A stretch of DNA of 57,012 nucleotides from Planctomyces sp. (GCA_005778225.1 SXPC01000137.1:1-57012), one strand, 5' to 3'. Counted from the stretch's first letter, positions 8,738 to 21,663 are shown. Numbers and translations: made by a program. The notes: a model not told the origin generated them from the sequence alone.

Positions 8738-11700
8738 ATGTTACCCCTGCAGTGCGCTTTCTCCGCCAGGTTCGTCAGCCTGATCTTCTTTCTGATCATA
8801 GCGTTCGGCGCATCAATTGGAAATCTGCAGGCCTCGGCGTGGCTCCAGGAGGAGACGACGCCAATCGCCACGACTGAAGAGTCTAATAAGGACAAAAAGC
8901 CGAAGATCGGGTTCGAGCGATTGCTCATCCCGGTGCAGGATCTGGGATCGGCATTGACCACGCTGCCCGGTGCGGGGCTGATCTCGTATGAGGAATTTGT
9001 CGAGTTCCTGGCTCAGAAGCAAAAGGCCCTGGTCAAACCGCCGGTTCCTTCAGTTGTGCAGCAGGCCAGTCACGTTGCCACCGTCGGCGAAAAATTGGTG
9101 ATGATTCAATCCACGCTCAAGATCCGTGCGCTCGAAGAAAAGTGGAGTCTGGCGACGATTTCGCTCGGCACTGCTGCGCTTGGCGAATGGACCTCTGATA
9201 ATAAAGATGCCTTCCTCTACGCCAGCGGCGATGGCAACTACATCTTCGCGATGCCAAAGCCCGGCGAATACAGCCTGACACTGACGATGGAAGTTCCAGT
9301 CGATGCCACGCCCGAAGGGAATCAGGCTACGCTGACGATCCCTGCTGTTGCGCTGTCGACTTTGAAGGCAGAGCTGAAGCAAGCTAACGCGACGATCGAA
9401 CTGCTTCGTCCCGGGCAGTCGCAGCCACTGGCCAAGCAAGTCGGCACGACCGAGAACCCCTCGGTTTCGATTTCCGCCAACCTTGGCGCGGTCTCCAGTC
9501 TGCTGCTGCGGTGGTATCCAACGACTCAGGAAAAGATGGCGGATGAACTGCTGCTGCATGCCCAGAAGTGGTTGAAGCTGCACGTTGAAGATCGTCAGCT
9601 ACAAAGTGATGGGTACTTTGAGTTCGAAGTCCTCAAAGGCAAGGTCAAGCAGTTGGAGATCCTGCTGCCTAAGGGGGATCGCGTTCTTGATCTGTCTTCT
9701 TCGGGCAAGATCAGCGACTGGACCGTGGAAGATGGCGAAGATGCACAGAAGCTGATCGTCAAACTGTATGAAGAGGTCTCCGGGAAGGTGACTCTGGATA
9801 TTCACACGGAACGGGACTTCGCGATTCCCGAAGATGGCAGTCCAGCTGAACTGTCGATTGCCTCTGGTCCTGAAGTGACGCCGATCAGTGTGATGAAGTC
9901 TGCACAGGCGGCGCGGGAAGTGGGGCAGTTGATTTTGAGCACGTCGACTGACCTGGAAATCAACGTCCAGCAGGAGCAGGGGCTATCGCGAATCGTCCCT
10001 ACAGAAGTCAATCAGCGGGTCGCTTTTTCCAACGGCCTGGCGTATCGCTTTTATGCCAGCACGTTCCAACTGACAGCGACTGTGCGACCGATCACGCCGA
10101 AGGTGACCAGTCAGCAGATGACGGTTGCTTTGCTGACATCCGATCAGATCTTCCTCGAATCGATCCTCAACATGACCATCGAACGAGCCGGGATTTTTAC
10201 TGTCACGGTCCAGGTGCCCGTTGGAGCTGAGCAGATCGAAGTCAATGGTCCGAACGTCTCGCAGCATCGCGTTCAGGCGGAAACAAACACCGTTCAGATT
10301 GATCTCAAGCAAAAGACTCAGGGAACCTTCGCGATCCATCTTTCGTGTGTCGTGCCTGTGAGTAAGGAAACGCCGACGACGGAACTGCCGCTGTTCCTCG
10401 TCGATGGCACTGAACGCAGTACGGGGATGATTGATGTGGTCGCGACGACTGATCTGGAAGTCATTACTGATCCCCAGGCCGTTGTCTCGGCTCGGACTCG
10501 TCAGACGCCAATGGGTTTTCCGGGGGAATATCAGTCGGGCGAATTCCGCAAGCTGCTTAGCCGGGTGCAGCCCGTTTCGAGCTGGCAGTATCAACAACAG
10601 CCGGTGACGATTCCACTGGCGCTCAAGGTGCGTCCTGCTCGGCTGTCAGCTGGTTTGGCTCATCATGTTCAAATCCGCGAAGAGCTGATCGATCTCTCGA
10701 CGACTGTCTCTTACTATGTCGAGTTTGCTCAGCTGGATACGTTCCGCTTCAAGGTGCCAGCATCATATGCTCAGAAGGTGCAGATCGAACTTGTCGAGCC
10801 AAAAGAGACAGCCATCAAGCAGAAGACGTCGAGCGAGCCCGATGCTGACAACTGGGTGACCTGGACCGTCGTGCTGCAACGACCTGTGATGGGGAACGTC
10901 ACGCTGGTCGCGAAGGCTTTTCTGCCCCTAAATGATGGGGCCGCGAATGCCAATGACCAGAACGCCGCAGTGGCCGCTGCTGCGCCAGCCGGTGCAGATA
11001 TGAATGGGCAGCTCAATCTCCTGCTGCCTCGTCCTCTGGGGCTCGAAGAAGCAGCCGGTCAGACAGCGACGCCGCTGACCCAGATTCAGGGGGAAGTCTC
11101 GCTGGAGAAAACACGTTCTCTCTCCGTGACCGCCAAGTCTTCTGCTCCCAATCTGGAAGCGATCGATGTGCGTGAACTGACTCGGCTGCCCAAGTCTGGG
11201 ATTGCTGCGTATCGGTATGTCGAGACAGTCGATTCTGAACCGATCAGCCTGGAGCTGTCTGTCTCGAAGAGTGAGATTCAGGAAGTCATCAAGACGGTCA
11301 TCCCTCGTGCACTGGTCGAGATCGTGACGAATCAGGAGCCGGTTGCGATGCTGCGATTCCGGGCTCAGATTCTTACCAGCGAACGTCAGCGTCTTGTGCT
11401 TGCGATGCCGAAGAACTCAGTCTCACTGGGCGTCTGGATTGATGGCAAGCAGGCGGCTCTTGAGAAGAGCCAGATTCCTGCAACGGATCTGCATGAATAT
11501 TACTATGTCTCGGTCGCGAGACAGAAAGCTGCGGATGAGCCGTTCTCACTGGCGATGATTTGTCGCTGGCCATTGAGCGCTGCTCCTTACAATGCCTGGG
11601 GTGGCGGCTTCCGCTTTCCTCTGCCACTTCTTGGACAGGAATCGGATCTCAACCTCGCTGTGCAACAGCTACGAGTTGCGATCTGGACGCCTCGTGATCA

Positions 11701-12274
11701 CGTCCTGATCGGCACGCCGAAGGGTTTTCGTCCGACGGTCGAGAAACCTGTGATCGCGGGTCTAACCGCTCCTCTCCTCAAGACGGATGATCGCGTTGAT
11801 CCATTCAACAGCTGGATTGGCAATAGTGCGACTGGGATCGTCGAGTTTCCTGTCGAAGGGCGCGTTCATGACTGGAGCAAGCTTGGCTCTGCGAATGAAA
11901 TTACCGCGGCATGGTGGTCGGTGATTCCGTTCACTGCCGTCATCAGTGGGGCGATCGTTGTTATTGCTGTGCTGTTATTGAAAGCCCCCTGGGCTTACCG
12001 GCTGACACTGTTGCTGCTGGTGGCGTTTGGGATGTCGCTATTAGCACTCAATGATCCGAACAAGGTTTACCACCTGCTGCAGCTGAGTCGCTATGGACTT
12101 CTGACGCTAGCGGGGATCTGGATCGTCGGGCTGGTCGGTTTGGTGAGCAAGCTCCCCTCGAAGCCTTCACCGACGCCCCGCAGCGAACCACCGAAATCGA
12201 ACCCGACGACTCCTTCTGACGTGACTCCGCCGACGGACCAGGCAGGTGATCCGCCGCCTTCGAATCTGCCGTAA
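8738..12274 (+). CDS. Giant secreted/membrane-anchored protein, unknown family (single module)
   Basis: The product is 1178 aa from ATG 8738, which follows a GAGAG purine stretch and begins a signal peptide ([19 protein letters not shown]). After a charged spacer comes [11 protein letters not shown] and [14 protein letters not shown] (about 81-93). This module signature recurs twice in the next gene. The body (roughly 100-1050) is Q/T/S/V-rich with alternating hydrophobic strands, so mostly beta. It ends with three hydrophobic helices (from about 1058 to 1136) and a Pro-rich tail, [17 protein letters not shown]. The layout suggests a large extracytoplasmic beta domain held in the membrane by a C-terminal bundle. 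No enzymatic motif is seen. It probably belongs to an operon with the next gene, whose start lies 163 bases downstream. Confidence 0.85.
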   Translation: MLPLQCAFSARFVSLIFFLIIAFGASIGNLQASAWLQEETTPIATTEESNKDKKPKIGFERLLIPVQDLGSALTTLPGAGLISYEEFVEFLAQKQKALVKPPVPSVVQQASHVATVGEKLVMIQSTLKIRALEEKWSLATISLGTAALGEWTSDNKDAFLYASGDGNYIFAMPKPGEYSLTLTMEVPVDATPEGNQATLTIPAVALSTLKAELKQANATIELLRPGQSQPLAKQVGTTENPSVSISANLGAVSSLLLRWYPTTQEKMADELLLHAQKWLKLHVEDRQLQSDGYFEFEVLKGKVKQLEILLPKGDRVLDLSSSGKISDWTVEDGEDAQKLIVKLYEEVSGKVTLDIHTERDFAIPEDGSPAELSIASGPEVTPISVMKSAQAAREVGQLILSTSTDLEINVQQEQGLSRIVPTEVNQRVAFSNGLAYRFYASTFQLTATVRPITPKVTSQQMTVALLTSDQIFLESILNMTIERAGIFTVTVQVPVGAEQIEVNGPNVSQHRVQAETNTVQIDLKQKTQGTFAIHLSCVVPVSKETPTTELPLFLVDGTERSTGMIDVVATTDLEVITDPQAVVSARTRQTPMGFPGEYQSGEFRKLLSRVQPVSSWQYQQQPVTIPLALKVRPARLSAGLAHHVQIREELIDLSTTVSYYVEFAQLDTFRFKVPASYAQKVQIELVEPKETAIKQKTSSEPDADNWVTWTVVLQRPVMGNVTLVAKAFLPLNDGAANANDQNAAVAAAAPAGADMNGQLNLLLPRPLGLEEAAGQTATPLTQIQGEVSLEKTRSLSVTAKSSAPNLEAIDVRELTRLPKSGIAAYRYVETVDSEPISLELSVSKSEIQEVIKTVIPRALVEIVTNQEPVAMLRFRAQILTSERQRLVLAMPKNSVSLGVWIDGKQAALEKSQIPATDLHEYYYVSVARQKAADEPFSLAMICRWPLSAAPYNAWGGGFRFPLPLLGQESDLNLAVQQLRVAIWTPRDHVLIGTPKGFRPTVEKPVIAGLTAPLLKTDDRVDPFNSWIGNSATGIVEFPVEGRVHDWSKLGSANEITAAWWSVIPFTAVISGAIVVIAVLLLKAPWAYRLTLLLLVAFGMSLLALNDPNKVYHLLQLSRYGLLTLAGIWIVGLVGLVSKLPSKPSPTPRSEPPKSNPTTPSDVTPPTDQAGDPPPSNLP

Positions 12275-12376
12275 CTGTTGGTGTTCTTGGCGTTCTGATT
12301 TTCCTTTGATATCTCGGCTGGCGGATCCTTCCATGTGGTTTGACTTTTTTCAATCTATTGCGAGTCTCGCAGAGTT

Positions 12377-12430
12377 CCCTCATCCGACCTCGAAGACTCG
12401 GCCACCTTCTCCCCGGGGGAGAAGGGACAT
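12377..12430. repeat. Dispersed palindromic repeat overlapping the start region of the giant gene
   Basis: CCTTCTCCCC (12405-12414) and GGGGAGAAGG (12416-12425) form a perfect 10 bp inverted repeat with a 1-base spacer. It is preceded by CCCTCATCCGACC...GGCCA. The reverse complement of this unit recurs at 42604-42652 with the same flank order (palindrome, GGCCGA-like, GGATGAGGG). The right arm includes the GAAGGG that serves as the best ribosome-binding site for ATG 12438. Confidence 0.75.
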
Positions 12431-12437
12431 CGCTGTG

Positions 12438-15400
12438 ATGATGGTTATCCTTGCCATAGCGACGCTGATGCCGGCGACGCTGTTGGCTCAGGATGACTCT
12501 TCGCGTGAGCCTGCTGTTGATGTTGTCTATGTTCCGGAAGCGGAACTGCCGGCGATGATTCAGCAGGATAAGCCGGGCGTTCTTTTGTCGATTGAGAAGT
12601 TTCTCGAGATCTGGAATCAGGCGAATGGACAGACTCAGGCCGATCCTGCACTCAACCCGCTCAGTGTGACGCATATCAACTACCGTGTTCGTCTGGTCGG
12701 CAAGCAGTTGCTGGTCACGGCGGAGTGTCGCGTGCAAGGCAAGAAGTCCGGTTGGGGGCAGTTGCAGTTGAATGTGCCCGGCTGGAATCTGGAGTCAGCG
12801 AAGATCAAAGAGGCGCCTGCGCTGATGGTCCGATTGCCGCAGGAACTGGCGGGAGCCGCTGTTCAACTGGTCGATGCTTCGAAGATCGTGCTCGCGTCCA
12901 ATCCACATACCTATGCTGTCCTTGCGGAAGTTACTGGTGAAACGGTCCTGACACTGGAACTTTCCAAGCCGCTGGAACTGATGAGTGATCGGCTTTCGGC
13001 TCGTTGTGACTGGATCACGGCTCCTTCGTCCAAACTGACTGTCGAGATTCCTGAGGGGATGGTTGTTTCGGTTCCTAAGCAGGATCAGTTCCCCGCTTTG
13101 AGTTACCCGGTGAAGGGCGACGGTGAAGCTGCGTCCCAAAAAGAGTTCTCGCTGATGCTGGGAACGCGCCCTGTTCTCACGCTTGAGTATCAACGTCAGT
13201 CTGACGCTCGTCAGCAGTCATCAATCACACTGGCCACCTCATCCATCGGCATTCACCTGACTCCTGCGGGAGCCAGCTGGATCTCGAATTCGCGTCTCAA
13301 CTTTCCTGGGCAGGAGAAGTCCGAGGTCTCGGTGCGACTCCCGGAAAACCTGGACGTTGTCAGTGTTGATTCGACGGCGATGGCAGGTTGGAGCGTCTCG
13401 GAAGAACGAGTCCTGTCGGTGCAGTTCCGTCAGCCCAAAGTCGACGCCTGCGAGTTCCAGATCCGCGGCATTCTGCAGACGGCGTTCGACGCGGACAAGA
13501 ACCAACAGGGTTTGACGCTGGCTGGCTTCGCGTTCGATGACGTTCTCTCCCACACCGGCGTTGTTCGTTTCAAGACGCCGGAAAACGCCCGGCTCGTCTT
13601 CGTCGAAACAACCGGCATGCGTTCCGAAGCCTCCGATGCCAATCAACCGATCGCTGCCACGATGTCTGAAGTTCCTGGCTTCACGACCGATCTGGTCTTC
13701 TGGAACCAGGATTACAAACTCGATGCGACGTTGACGGTCAAGCCACGGGCTGTCTATGTCGCACAAACGACCGTTCTCGATCTGACCGAAGCCCGCGTCT
13801 CTTTGAAGTCGATCGCGGATGTCAAGACGTTGTTTGCTCCGCTATTCAATATCGACGTCAACGCGCCCGCGGACTGGCAGATTGAATCGATCACCATCAA
13901 CGATCTTCCCGCGGAGTGGACAACTCAGCCTCTCGAAGCGGGTGGCAACGCATTGAAGATCGAACTCCCTCAGCCGCTCGCGATCGGCCAGTCGGTCAAG
14001 CTGATCATCCAGGCGGAACCTGCTGCCCTCAGTTGGCCACCCGCTGCGGATGACGTCACGATCGCGCTGCCGACGTTATCCATTCAGAACGTCGATGTTC
14101 TGGAGGGGGCCTATGGCATTACCAGCAGTGATGATCTCGATCTGGTGACGAGCGAAATGACCGGGCTGTCTCCTGCGTCACTGGGACTGACGAGCGAGCG
14201 ATTTGGTTTTCGTTATCAGCAGCCGGAGATCAGCGGGCAACTGGCAGTGAAGTTTAAGAACGTGCACCTGTCTGCGATGGTGCTGGCCGTTTATCGTCTC
14301 GAACGACAGACGATGGATGCATATTTTGAAACCACATTAACCATCGAACAGCGTGGCCTGCAGGAACTCGAAGTCCGTCTGCCGGAAAGTGTCGGCGCGG
14401 ATGTTCAGTTTCAGACGATGGGTTCCTCGACGCGCGTCCTGCAGCAATCCACGGGTGCTGTCGAACAGGCGCGGCGTCCCTTCAAACTGCGATTCAATCA
14501 GCGTCATCTGGGCGAACTCAAGCTTGCCTGTCATGTGCGGGTTCCCAAGCCAAGCCTGGATGATCGAACGATTGTCGACCTGCCTCAACTGACGATTCCT
14601 TCCGCGAATCGATTCTGGGGTTACATGTGCCTGCTCGCTGACGATGATCAGCAACTGACGCTGACGGCGACCGATGCGCAGAATGCTCCTCTTTCTATGG
14701 TTGACCGTGCAGAACTTCCGGCGTCGGCTTTGTTGAACAATGCACGCGTTGTTTCGTCGGTTCGTTTCGCGACGACGGGAGCCAAAGCCCAGATCAATGA
14801 AGTTCGGTTTGATCGTGTTGCGTTACCATCTGCGGTCTGTCCGAACGCGACGTTGGAAACGGTACTCGATCCGCGTCAGCAGGCGCAACATCATGCTCAC
14901 CTGACGATGCTCGTCTCGGGAGTCCAGAGTCTTCACGTCGCGCTGCCGGAGAAGTCGACCCTTTGGGCGATTCTGCTCAATGGCAAGCCAGTGGAGTCTC
15001 GACGCGTCTCTGATGGGCTAGTCATTCCTCTGGCTGGGATCAACACGGAAGCTTCGACTTCGATGACCTGTGATCTCTATTATGCGACCGATGAAACCGA
15101 TGACAGCGCTCAGGCGTTGCGACAGGATTACGTCGCGACGCCGCCGATGGTGCAGGTTGTGGACGGGCAGGGGACTCGTCAACCGTTAGAAATCATTCAG
15201 GAAGCCTGGAAGCTGCATACCCCTCGCGGTTACCAGATCTCCGACGGGCAGGGGGACTTTCTGCTGACATCGAATCAGGCACATCCTTTGAATCTGTTTG
15301 AACGCCTGCGAGCGATGCTTGATCCGAACCGTTCGGGGGACTTTGCCGTTCGCATCGCGATCGTCGGTGGACTGCTGGTCGCGTTGCTGGTGATCGTGCC

Positions 15401-18400
15401 GTGGCTGACATCGGCTGTTGCGGAACGTCCGAAGAATGTTGCAGTGGGGTGCTTAGTACTGGTGATCTGTGGGGTCGTACTCACCCTTTTCCTGCCGTCA
15501 CGGCAAGGCGGTCGACAGGTTGATTTCTTCGCCGACAATAGAGACACAGCGACTTCTTTTGGTGTCGCACAAAAGTCTTCCAGTCCATCGGAACTGCATT
15601 TTGAAGCCGAACAATTAGCACGAGGTCCTGCCAATAAGCCAGAGACCGGTTCGGGGGCAACGCCCTCTGTCTCATTTGATTTTGGGTTTGAGCAAGAGGT
15701 CGTCGGGCGACGGGATCAAAGTAATCGTGAACGTGGTGGCGCGATGGGTGGTCTGGGCGGGGGCGGGTTGGGGGGGCCTGGGGGTGGCGGATTTACGGAT
15801 GATGGATTTCAAGGTGGCGCCGTGGGGATCGCTCCGGGTCGAGCAGGATTCAGTGGGTTTGTTGCTCAACCTCCTGCTGCCGGCAGTCTGCCTGCTCAGG
15901 ATGGTCTGGCTGTTCAATCGCCTTCGCCCATAGTCCCGCAAAGTTCTGCCACACCGGCCGATGCTCCTGCGCCAGCACCAACCACAATCGTGGCGGGGGT
16001 CGCTGTGACGGGGGCAGGGGGGTTGCTTTCGATTCCGATGACGCTTCAAGTACCCGAGACTTATCAGTCTTATGACCTTCACTACGATGGCGTTCAGGCT
16101 GCGACTCAACCTTTGAAGCTCGATGTTACGCTGCACAATAATCTTCTGCTGAGGGCGGTCATGGCGATCGTCATGGCGGGGACGGCCTTGCTGTTGTGGA
16201 TGCTGCGACGACTTTCCGTGAAAGCACAAGTCGGCATGGTTGCGACGGGACTCACTTTGCCACTGGCTTTAGCGATCTTCAGTGCACCGCTTTTGACGTC
16301 TATTTGTCTGGGGCTGTTTTTAGGTGTTCTGCTGGGGATGGGATTGCTGATCAGTCATCGGATGTTAGGTGCGATCAAACGGGCCGCTGAAGCGGAATCA
16401 CGACGTCATCGGTCAGCGACGGTGCCCATGTTGATGCTGGCGGCGTTGATCCTTGGAAGTCAATCGACAGTCCACGCCCAGGAGCCCGTCAGTAAAAGCG
16501 GTGGTCTGGTGGGAAACATGACTGCTCAACCTGGACTGACTCAGATCATCGTGCCTTATGATCCCAAAGAGGGCTTCCAACCGGCTATCGATCAGGTCTA
16601 TCTGTCTCGCGAGGAATTTCTGAAACTGCATCAGGCCTCGACGCAGGCCGTTTCGAAGATGCCCGCACCGGGGATTCGCTCATCTATCCTGAATGCGTCT
16701 TTTGATCTCCCGCTGGCTGATGTTTTCAGCAGCACTGGAGACACGACCCGCACAGAGTTTCCGTTAAACGGACGCCTGCTGGTGTATGTCTTCGACGAGA
16801 CTGTTTCCGAAAGCCAGTCGATTGAACTGACACTGCCCGTTGAAGAACTGACCCTGTCCGAAGCGACCGTAAACGGCAAGACCGCGACCATTCGTCCAAG
16901 TGACGATGGCAAGACGGTGCGTGTCCTGCTGACGACGACCGGCTCGAATGTTATTGATTTCAAGTCGACACTGAAAGGATCGATGGATGCTTCCGGTGCA
17001 CAGCTGCGTGGGTTCTTCCAGCCTGTGACTTCAGGCCTGCTGACGGTCACGCTGCCCAAGGATCGTTTTGATCTGCGATTCAATCAGCAGGACAACACAT
17101 TCCGTTTGTCGACGCAGAACGATCGGGATGTCTTTCAGATCGGCATCTCCGCAGGCGGGCCGATTCAGATCACCCTCGATCCCAAACGGGATCGTGCTGA
17201 ACGCAAGCAGATTGTCGATGCCCAGGGCTTCCAGCAGTATCGACTGCGAGAGGATGTGCTCGAACTGTCGACCACGTATCGCATTACCGTCCGTCAGGGG
17301 GAGCTTCTTGAACTGCCGATTAAACTCTCTGAAGGTCTGAAGCTTCGCACGATGGCGGGCGTTGATCTGGCGGGCTGGCAGTTCGAAGAAGGACAGAACG
17401 AAGGGAAGCTGTACTTCCGACGTGCGATCAGCAACTCGACTGACTTGAAGCTGACGTGTTATCTACCTTTGGCCCAGGACGATCAATTCACCCTCGACCT
17501 GCCGACGGTCGAACTCCCTAATGTCACGCGGGAGACTGGACGCTGGCTGCTGCTCGAACATGACTTTCTGGAGATTGATCGAGTCGATAATCTGACCGGC
17601 CTGATCCAGGTAGAGTACGATGCGTCCTTGTGGCCGGACGATGTTCTGAAGTCACGTGCTCGCGTCTTCTCCTGCTATCGTTACGTTGCCAAGCCTACCG
17701 CTGCGACGATCACGCTGTCTCGTCAGTCGACCTCGTACGATGTCACGTCGCTGCATGGTGTGATGGTGCAGAAAGATCGTGTCAAACTGGCCTCGTCGAT
17801 CACCATTGATGCAGGGCAGATGCCGACGCGGCAATTGTCGCTGTCATTGCCATTTGGAGCGTTAGTCCTTGATGCTTTTGCGGAAGAGCTTGATGACTGG
17901 GTGGTCGATCCTGACTTCGGTGAACTTCGGGTCTTCTTCCGCACGCCGCGCTCGGGAAAGATTCAGTTGAACCTCGAACTTCAAGTGACGCGGGATACGG
18001 CTGAACCGCTCATTGCTCTCGACCTTCCTCGCGTCTCGGGAGCTGTCTCGCAGGAAGCCTACGTTGGCTTCTGGCTGCAAGGTGGTTATTCGGGAGTCAT
18101 GACGGCCTATGCCGGCTGGACTCCGATTTCACCCAATGAACTGCCAGCAGGCCTGAAGAAGCTTTCCAGTCTCCCTGCCTCGTTCGCTTTTCGGACTCGT
18201 CAGCTGGAACCAGATTTTGTGACTGTTTCCCTGCAACAGGCTCCGCTGGTCGCGACCTGCGATGGGATGGTGCTGACAGCGGTCAGTGATACGTCGGTCG
18301 ATCATGGACTGACTCTGCGCTGGCAGGTCCGACAGTCCGCAACCGATCAGTTTGACTGCCTCGTCTCCAGCCAGATCACCGATGACCTGGAGTGGAAAGG

Positions 18401-20501
18401 TGACGGGATTCGCGAAGTTCGCCAGGCTCCCGGTCCCGATGGAAAAACTCGCTGGACGATTCTGCTGCATCAGCCGGTTTCGAGTGAGTATGTTCTGACA
18501 GGGACGGCGTCACTGCCATATCCACAGAACCAGCAGGTCCTGATGCCCAAGATCGAGTTCATTCAACAGCAGTCCGACGATGCGACAAAGTTCAGTTCGA
18601 TTACTTCGCAAACGACGTTCGGCGTCCTTGTCAACCTTTCTGAACAGCAGGTCCTTCCGCTGAAACCGGAATTACTCGAAACGGTTGCTCCTGACGAATT
18701 GACGTTGCAGGTTCGCCCTGAACTCGTGGTGCAGGCTTCGGAAGTCCTGCGACTTCGGCCTCAAGGTGAAGACCTGACCTGGCAGATTCGTCGTGGGATT
18801 GTTCAGCGCGTTGCGGAAGCATCTGTAAACGATGCTTCGCTGTCGACGAAGTTGTCAGCCGATGGGAGCTGGCGAACGACGGCGATCTATACGATCAAGA
18901 ACATCTCGCGTCAGTTCATCGCGTTGAGCCTGCCGGAGAAGTCGACGCTGCTGTCTGTGCAGGTAGCTGGGAAGCCATCGCGAGCAGTCGCGACGACGAT
19001 TGAGAATCGCCCGGTGATGCTTGTTCCTCTGCCTGCGACGTCGGAAGCGGATCTGTCATTTGAAGTGAAAGTCATCACGCAGGGGCGTCTTGATGCGACC
19101 TTGCCAAAGACCGGCACGCCCGGTTCAGAGACGATCTCGCTGCCAGTGCTGCAGGTGATCTCGCCGCAGGAGTCCGATGTCTTCGGCATACCGGTCGCCT
19201 ACACGCGATGGAACGTCATGCTGCCGGGCGGCTATACCGCAACCATCGTGCGTCAGTCTGACAAGACGAACCTCGTCGAGACGAGTCTGGAATCATCACA
19301 GGCGAAGTATCTTTCAGGACTGTTGGCTGAGTTCGATGAGTTCAACCGTTATGCAACGGACATGGGCGTCAGTCAGAAGCTCAGGTCGACAGCCGTCGAC
19401 AACCAGAAAGAACTGGCCAAGCGGATCAATGAGGCTCAGCTGGATCTTCAACGCCAAAGCGGCGCAACAACGAAGGAAATCGACGAGATCCAGAGCAAAG
19501 CCGGTCAGTCATTCCAGGCGTATGAGAGGAATCTGACCGATCTTTATTCATCCACGGTTCAGCAGGCTGCTGATCCGCAGGTTTCAAACGGTCGTTTTCT
19601 TATCGAGGGGAACAACAGCTATTTCTACGCCCAGAACAAAGACGCCGTCCGACAGGAGTCCTCAGAGAATATGTTCCGCTTCGGTGTCGAGGATCTCGAG
19701 CGAAAGAAATCAGAATCTAAGTGGGAAGACGCGACGAAGTCCAAAGCCGACAGTGATTTCGACGGCAAGGGCGATGGCAGCGAACGCGCGAAACTGAGTC
19801 GGAACTTCGCGAACCAGAATTCGATTTTGAATGAATCGCTGGAGAGCAGATCTGGTATGAAGCAGCAGTTGGCTCCAATGCAAAGTGGTTCGCCGATCGG
19901 ACTCCCTGGCCCGCCTCATATTCCTCTTGGTGGTCCAGCAGGACTACGGAGTCACACGATCAGAAACAACACGAACACTCCTGTGGGCATTGATTTAAAC
20001 GGAACGCTGACCTATAACCAGCAACAGTCTGGAAACGGCGTCGAATCTTCCGGCGGAGTGGCTGCCTGGGGGATGCCGATCACCGGTGAACCGAGCGGTT
20101 TGCCCGGCCCTGCCCAAGCTCCAGTCGTCAGCACCGGCAAAGGTCTCTCTTTCCTTCTTGACCTGCCACAAGCGGAACCAAACCTCGCGCTGATGAAAGT
20201 CGGCGGACAACCGATGCTGACGATTCAGGTCCGCACCTCAGCGACTGCGGGGCTTGCGATCAAAGCTGTCTGGTTTGTTGGGCTGCTGATCAGCCTTGCT
20301 CTTGTTCTATGGGGACTGCGAGACATGGATGGTTCGGGCACCCTGCCAGGGCCTGCCCGCCTGGGGCTGGCGATCCTCGGAGTGATGCTCGTCGTTCTGA
20401 CGGAGGGTTTCCTGCTGGCGATTGGCGTGGTCGTACTGGCGTCGGTTGTTTTACTGCAACTGATTGCGATGCTGGGGGCACGTTTGAGTCAGACGGCTTG
20501 A
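12438..20501 (+). CDS. Giant two-module membrane protein (fusion of two paralogs of the preceding gene)
   Basis: The product is about 2687 aa from ATG 12438 (signal peptide [18 protein letters not shown]). The frame is open further upstream through a dispersed repeat, so the start is not certain. Module 1 (about 1-1330) has [10 protein letters not shown] and [13 protein letters not shown] (49-61), a long beta-rich region, hydrophobic helices near 973 and 1001, a Gly-rich linker near 1101-1125 ([15 protein letters not shown]), and more helices at about 1238-1308. Module 2 begins near M1331 with an internal signal-like stretch ([18 protein letters not shown]), then [11 protein letters not shown] and [13 protein letters not shown] (near 1387-1399). 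It has a second long beta region, a coiled-coil-like segment ([13 protein letters not shown]), and a final helix group at about 2608-2684. The two modules and the preceding gene share the post-signal signature VP...LS-x-E-x-F, so this looks like gene duplication followed by fusion. Function unknown. Confidence 0.85.
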   Translation: MMVILAIATLMPATLLAQDDSSREPAVDVVYVPEAELPAMIQQDKPGVLLSIEKFLEIWNQANGQTQADPALNPLSVTHINYRVRLVGKQLLVTAECRVQGKKSGWGQLQLNVPGWNLESAKIKEAPALMVRLPQELAGAAVQLVDASKIVLASNPHTYAVLAEVTGETVLTLELSKPLELMSDRLSARCDWITAPSSKLTVEIPEGMVVSVPKQDQFPALSYPVKGDGEAASQKEFSLMLGTRPVLTLEYQRQSDARQQSSITLATSSIGIHLTPAGASWISNSRLNFPGQEKSEVSVRLPENLDVVSVDSTAMAGWSVSEERVLSVQFRQPKVDACEFQIRGILQTAFDADKNQQGLTLAGFAFDDVLSHTGVVRFKTPENARLVFVETTGMRSEASDANQPIAATMSEVPGFTTDLVFWNQDYKLDATLTVKPRAVYVAQTTVLDLTEARVSLKSIADVKTLFAPLFNIDVNAPADWQIESITINDLPAEWTTQPLEAGGNALKIELPQPLAIGQSVKLIIQAEPAALSWPPAADDVTIALPTLSIQNVDVLEGAYGITSSDDLDLVTSEMTGLSPASLGLTSERFGFRYQQPEISGQLAVKFKNVHLSAMVLAVYRLERQTMDAYFETTLTIEQRGLQELEVRLPESVGADVQFQTMGSSTRVLQQSTGAVEQARRPFKLRFNQRHLGELKLACHVRVPKPSLDDRTIVDLPQLTIPSANRFWGYMCLLADDDQQLTLTATDAQNAPLSMVDRAELPASALLNNARVVSSVRFATTGAKAQINEVRFDRVALPSAVCPNATLETVLDPRQQAQHHAHLTMLVSGVQSLHVALPEKSTLWAILLNGKPVESRRVSDGLVIPLAGINTEASTSMTCDLYYATDETDDSAQALRQDYVATPPMVQVVDGQGTRQPLEIIQEAWKLHTPRGYQISDGQGDFLLTSNQAHPLNLFERLRAMLDPNRSGDFAVRIAIVGGLLVALLVIVPWLTSAVAERPKNVAVGCLVLVICGVVLTLFLPSRQGGRQVDFFADNRDTATSFGVAQKSSSPSELHFEAEQLARGPANKPETGSGATPSVSFDFGFEQEVVGRRDQSNRERGGAMGGLGGGGLGGPGGGGFTDDGFQGGAVGIAPGRAGFSGFVAQPPAAGSLPAQDGLAVQSPSPIVPQSSATPADAPAPAPTTIVAGVAVTGAGGLLSIPMTLQVPETYQSYDLHYDGVQAATQPLKLDVTLHNNLLLRAVMAIVMAGTALLLWMLRRLSVKAQVGMVATGLTLPLALAIFSAPLLTSICLGLFLGVLLGMGLLISHRMLGAIKRAAEAESRRHRSATVPMLMLAALILGSQSTVHAQEPVSKSGGLVGNMTAQPGLTQIIVPYDPKEGFQPAIDQVYLSREEFLKLHQASTQAVSKMPAPGIRSSILNASFDLPLADVFSSTGDTTRTEFPLNGRLLVYVFDETVSESQSIELTLPVEELTLSEATVNGKTATIRPSDDGKTVRVLLTTTGSNVIDFKSTLKGSMDASGAQLRGFFQPVTSGLLTVTLPKDRFDLRFNQQDNTFRLSTQNDRDVFQIGISAGGPIQITLDPKRDRAERKQIVDAQGFQQYRLREDVLELSTTYRITVRQGELLELPIKLSEGLKLRTMAGVDLAGWQFEEGQNEGKLYFRRAISNSTDLKLTCYLPLAQDDQFTLDLPTVELPNVTRETGRWLLLEHDFLEIDRVDNLTGLIQVEYDASLWPDDVLKSRARVFSCYRYVAKPTAATITLSRQSTSYDVTSLHGVMVQKDRVKLASSITIDAGQMPTRQLSLSLPFGALVLDAFAEELDDWVVDPDFGELRVFFRTPRSGKIQLNLELQVTRDTAEPLIALDLPRVSGAVSQEAYVGFWLQGGYSGVMTAYAGWTPISPNELPAGLKKLSSLPASFAFRTRQLEPDFVTVSLQQAPLVATCDGMVLTAVSDTSVDHGLTLRWQVRQSATDQFDCLVSSQITDDLEWKGDGIREVRQAPGPDGKTRWTILLHQPVSSEYVLTGTASLPYPQNQQVLMPKIEFIQQQSDDATKFSSITSQTTFGVLVNLSEQQVLPLKPELLETVAPDELTLQVRPELVVQASEVLRLRPQGEDLTWQIRRGIVQRVAEASVNDASLSTKLSADGSWRTTAIYTIKNISRQFIALSLPEKSTLLSVQVAGKPSRAVATTIENRPVMLVPLPATSEADLSFEVKVITQGRLDATLPKTGTPGSETISLPVLQVISPQESDVFGIPVAYTRWNVMLPGGYTATIVRQSDKTNLVETSLESSQAKYLSGLLAEFDEFNRYATDMGVSQKLRSTAVDNQKELAKRINEAQLDLQRQSGATTKEIDEIQSKAGQSFQAYERNLTDLYSSTVQQAADPQVSNGRFLIEGNNSYFYAQNKDAVRQESSENMFRFGVEDLERKKSESKWEDATKSKADSDFDGKGDGSERAKLSRNFANQNSILNESLESRSGMKQQLAPMQSGSPIGLPGPPHIPLGGPAGLRSHTIRNNTNTPVGIDLNGTLTYNQQQSGNGVESSGGVAAWGMPITGEPSGLPGPAQAPVVSTGKGLSFLLDLPQAEPNLALMKVGGQPMLTIQVRTSATAGLAIKAVWFVGLLISLALVLWGLRDMDGSGTLPGPARLGLAILGVMLVVLTEGFLLAIGVVVLASVVLLQLIAMLGARLSQTA

Positions 20502-20546
20502 GGAGACGCTGAGAGCGAGTCTATTCATTTCAGTTATGGGAGAAAT

Positions 20547-20634
20547 GTAGGTCGCAGGTAAGACTTCAAACCGCGCCAAAACGACGTTCGTTTGCACAAT
20601 TGGTGCGGTTCGCAAAGCCTCACCAGCACCCTAC
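20547..20634. repeat. Imperfect inverted-repeat element
   Basis: GTAGGTCGCAGGT (20547-20559) is nearly complementary to ACCAGCACCCTAC (20622-20634), and the interior contains AACCGCGCCA and TGGTGCGGTT as a second, imperfect pair. It fills the gap between two convergent genes. It resembles a dispersed intergenic element more than a simple terminator, since no T-run follows the outer arms. Confidence 0.5.
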
Positions 20635-20661
20635 GATAGAGTCTCACTTTGATCCGCGGGA

Positions 20662-21663
20662 TTAGGCGCGAAATGACTTGGCGGCCCAGCCGGCGGCCCC
20701 GATGAAACCGGCGCTGCCGCCGAGTTGAGCGAAGTCGATGCGAGTGCGTGCCGCAGGGATCGCGAACGCGCGATCTTTGACTTCTTTTTTGATGCCCGCC
20801 AAGAAGTCTCGTCCTGTCCGGGTTGCGAGCTGACCGAATGTCATCGCTCCGCCGAGGAGAATGACTTCCGGGTTCATCGTGTGCATCATGGAGACGATGC
20901 CGACCCCGATGTAGCGGGCGACTTCCATGATCAGTTCATGGGCGAGGACATCGCCTGCTTCGGCATGTTGCATGATCGCCAGTGGAGTGAGTTCGTCCTT
21001 CTTGCCGAGCAGATTGCTCAGCGTCGATGGATCACCTGATTGAAGACGATGCACTGCTCGCAGAATCAGCGCGCGAGAGCTTGCATACGACTCGAGAACA
21101 CCATGATATCCTCCGCCGGGGTGTTCGCGGCCGTTGTCTGTCTGGATAATCATAAAGCCATACTCAGCAGCGTGAGAATGGGCTCCTTCGAGGATCTCAC
21201 CTTTGATGACAACGCCTGAACCGATACCAGTTCCCAGCGTGATCAATGCCATGATCTCGGCATTCCGTGCAGCGCCTGCCCAATACTCGCCGTAAGCCGC
21301 GGCATTGGCGTCGTTTTGCAGAATGACCGGTCGTCCCAGACGTTCAGCGACGATGTCACGGATATTGACATTGCGCCATGTCGGCAGGTTGGCCAGTTGA
21401 AGAAGACGTCCTGCTTTGATGTCCATGGGGCCCGGGCAGGCCAGGCCGATCGCGGTGACATCGTTGATCGACACGTTGATCCGAGACAGAACATCCTTGA
21501 CGGCCTGAGTCATGTTCTTCAGGCCGGCTTCCAGACTTTCCTCAATATCGGTATCGACCTTGGTCGAGGCGAGAACCTGTCCCTGGTCATCGGTCAGCCC
21601 GACTTTAATGTTCGTGCCGCCGACATCAATGCCGAGATATCGAGTGGCTGGTTGTCGGGACAT
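20662..21663 (-). CDS. ROK-family sugar kinase (glucokinase-like)
   Basis: ROK kinases phosphorylate hexoses such as glucose or N-acetyl sugars with ATP in the cytoplasm. The 333 aa product has the phosphate-binding LGIDVGGTNIKVGL (10-23), the catalytic Asp D118 in QNDANAAAYGE, ITLGTGIGSGVV (141-152) and GAHSHAAEYG (160-169). The usual zinc-binding C-x-C-G-x2-G-C is absent: the corresponding segment is TDNGREHPGGGYHGVLESYA. Substrate cannot be read from sequence. It ends 159 bases from the convergent giant gene and starts 79 bases after the end of the pyrophosphatase gene on the same strand, so co-transcription is possible. Confidence 0.9.
   Translation of the reverse strand: MSRQPATRYLGIDVGGTNIKVGLTDDQGQVLASTKVDTDIEESLEAGLKNMTQAVKDVLSRINVSINDVTAIGLACPGPMDIKAGRLLQLANLPTWRNVNIRDIVAERLGRPVILQNDANAAAYGEYWAGAARNAEIMALITLGTGIGSGVVIKGEILEGAHSHAAEYGFMIIQTDNGREHPGGGYHGVLESYASSRALILRAVHRLQSGDPSTLSNLLGKKDELTPLAIMQHAEAGDVLAHELIMEVARYIGVGIVSMMHTMNPEVILLGGAMTFGQLATRTGRDFLAGIKKEVKDRAFAIPAARTRIDFAQLGGSAGFIGAAGWAAKSFRA

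Noticed and set aside
15739-15810. G-rich stretch suspected as a separate repeat or G-quadruplex element
   Set aside because: It is read in frame as a Gly-rich linker of the giant protein, which explains the base composition.
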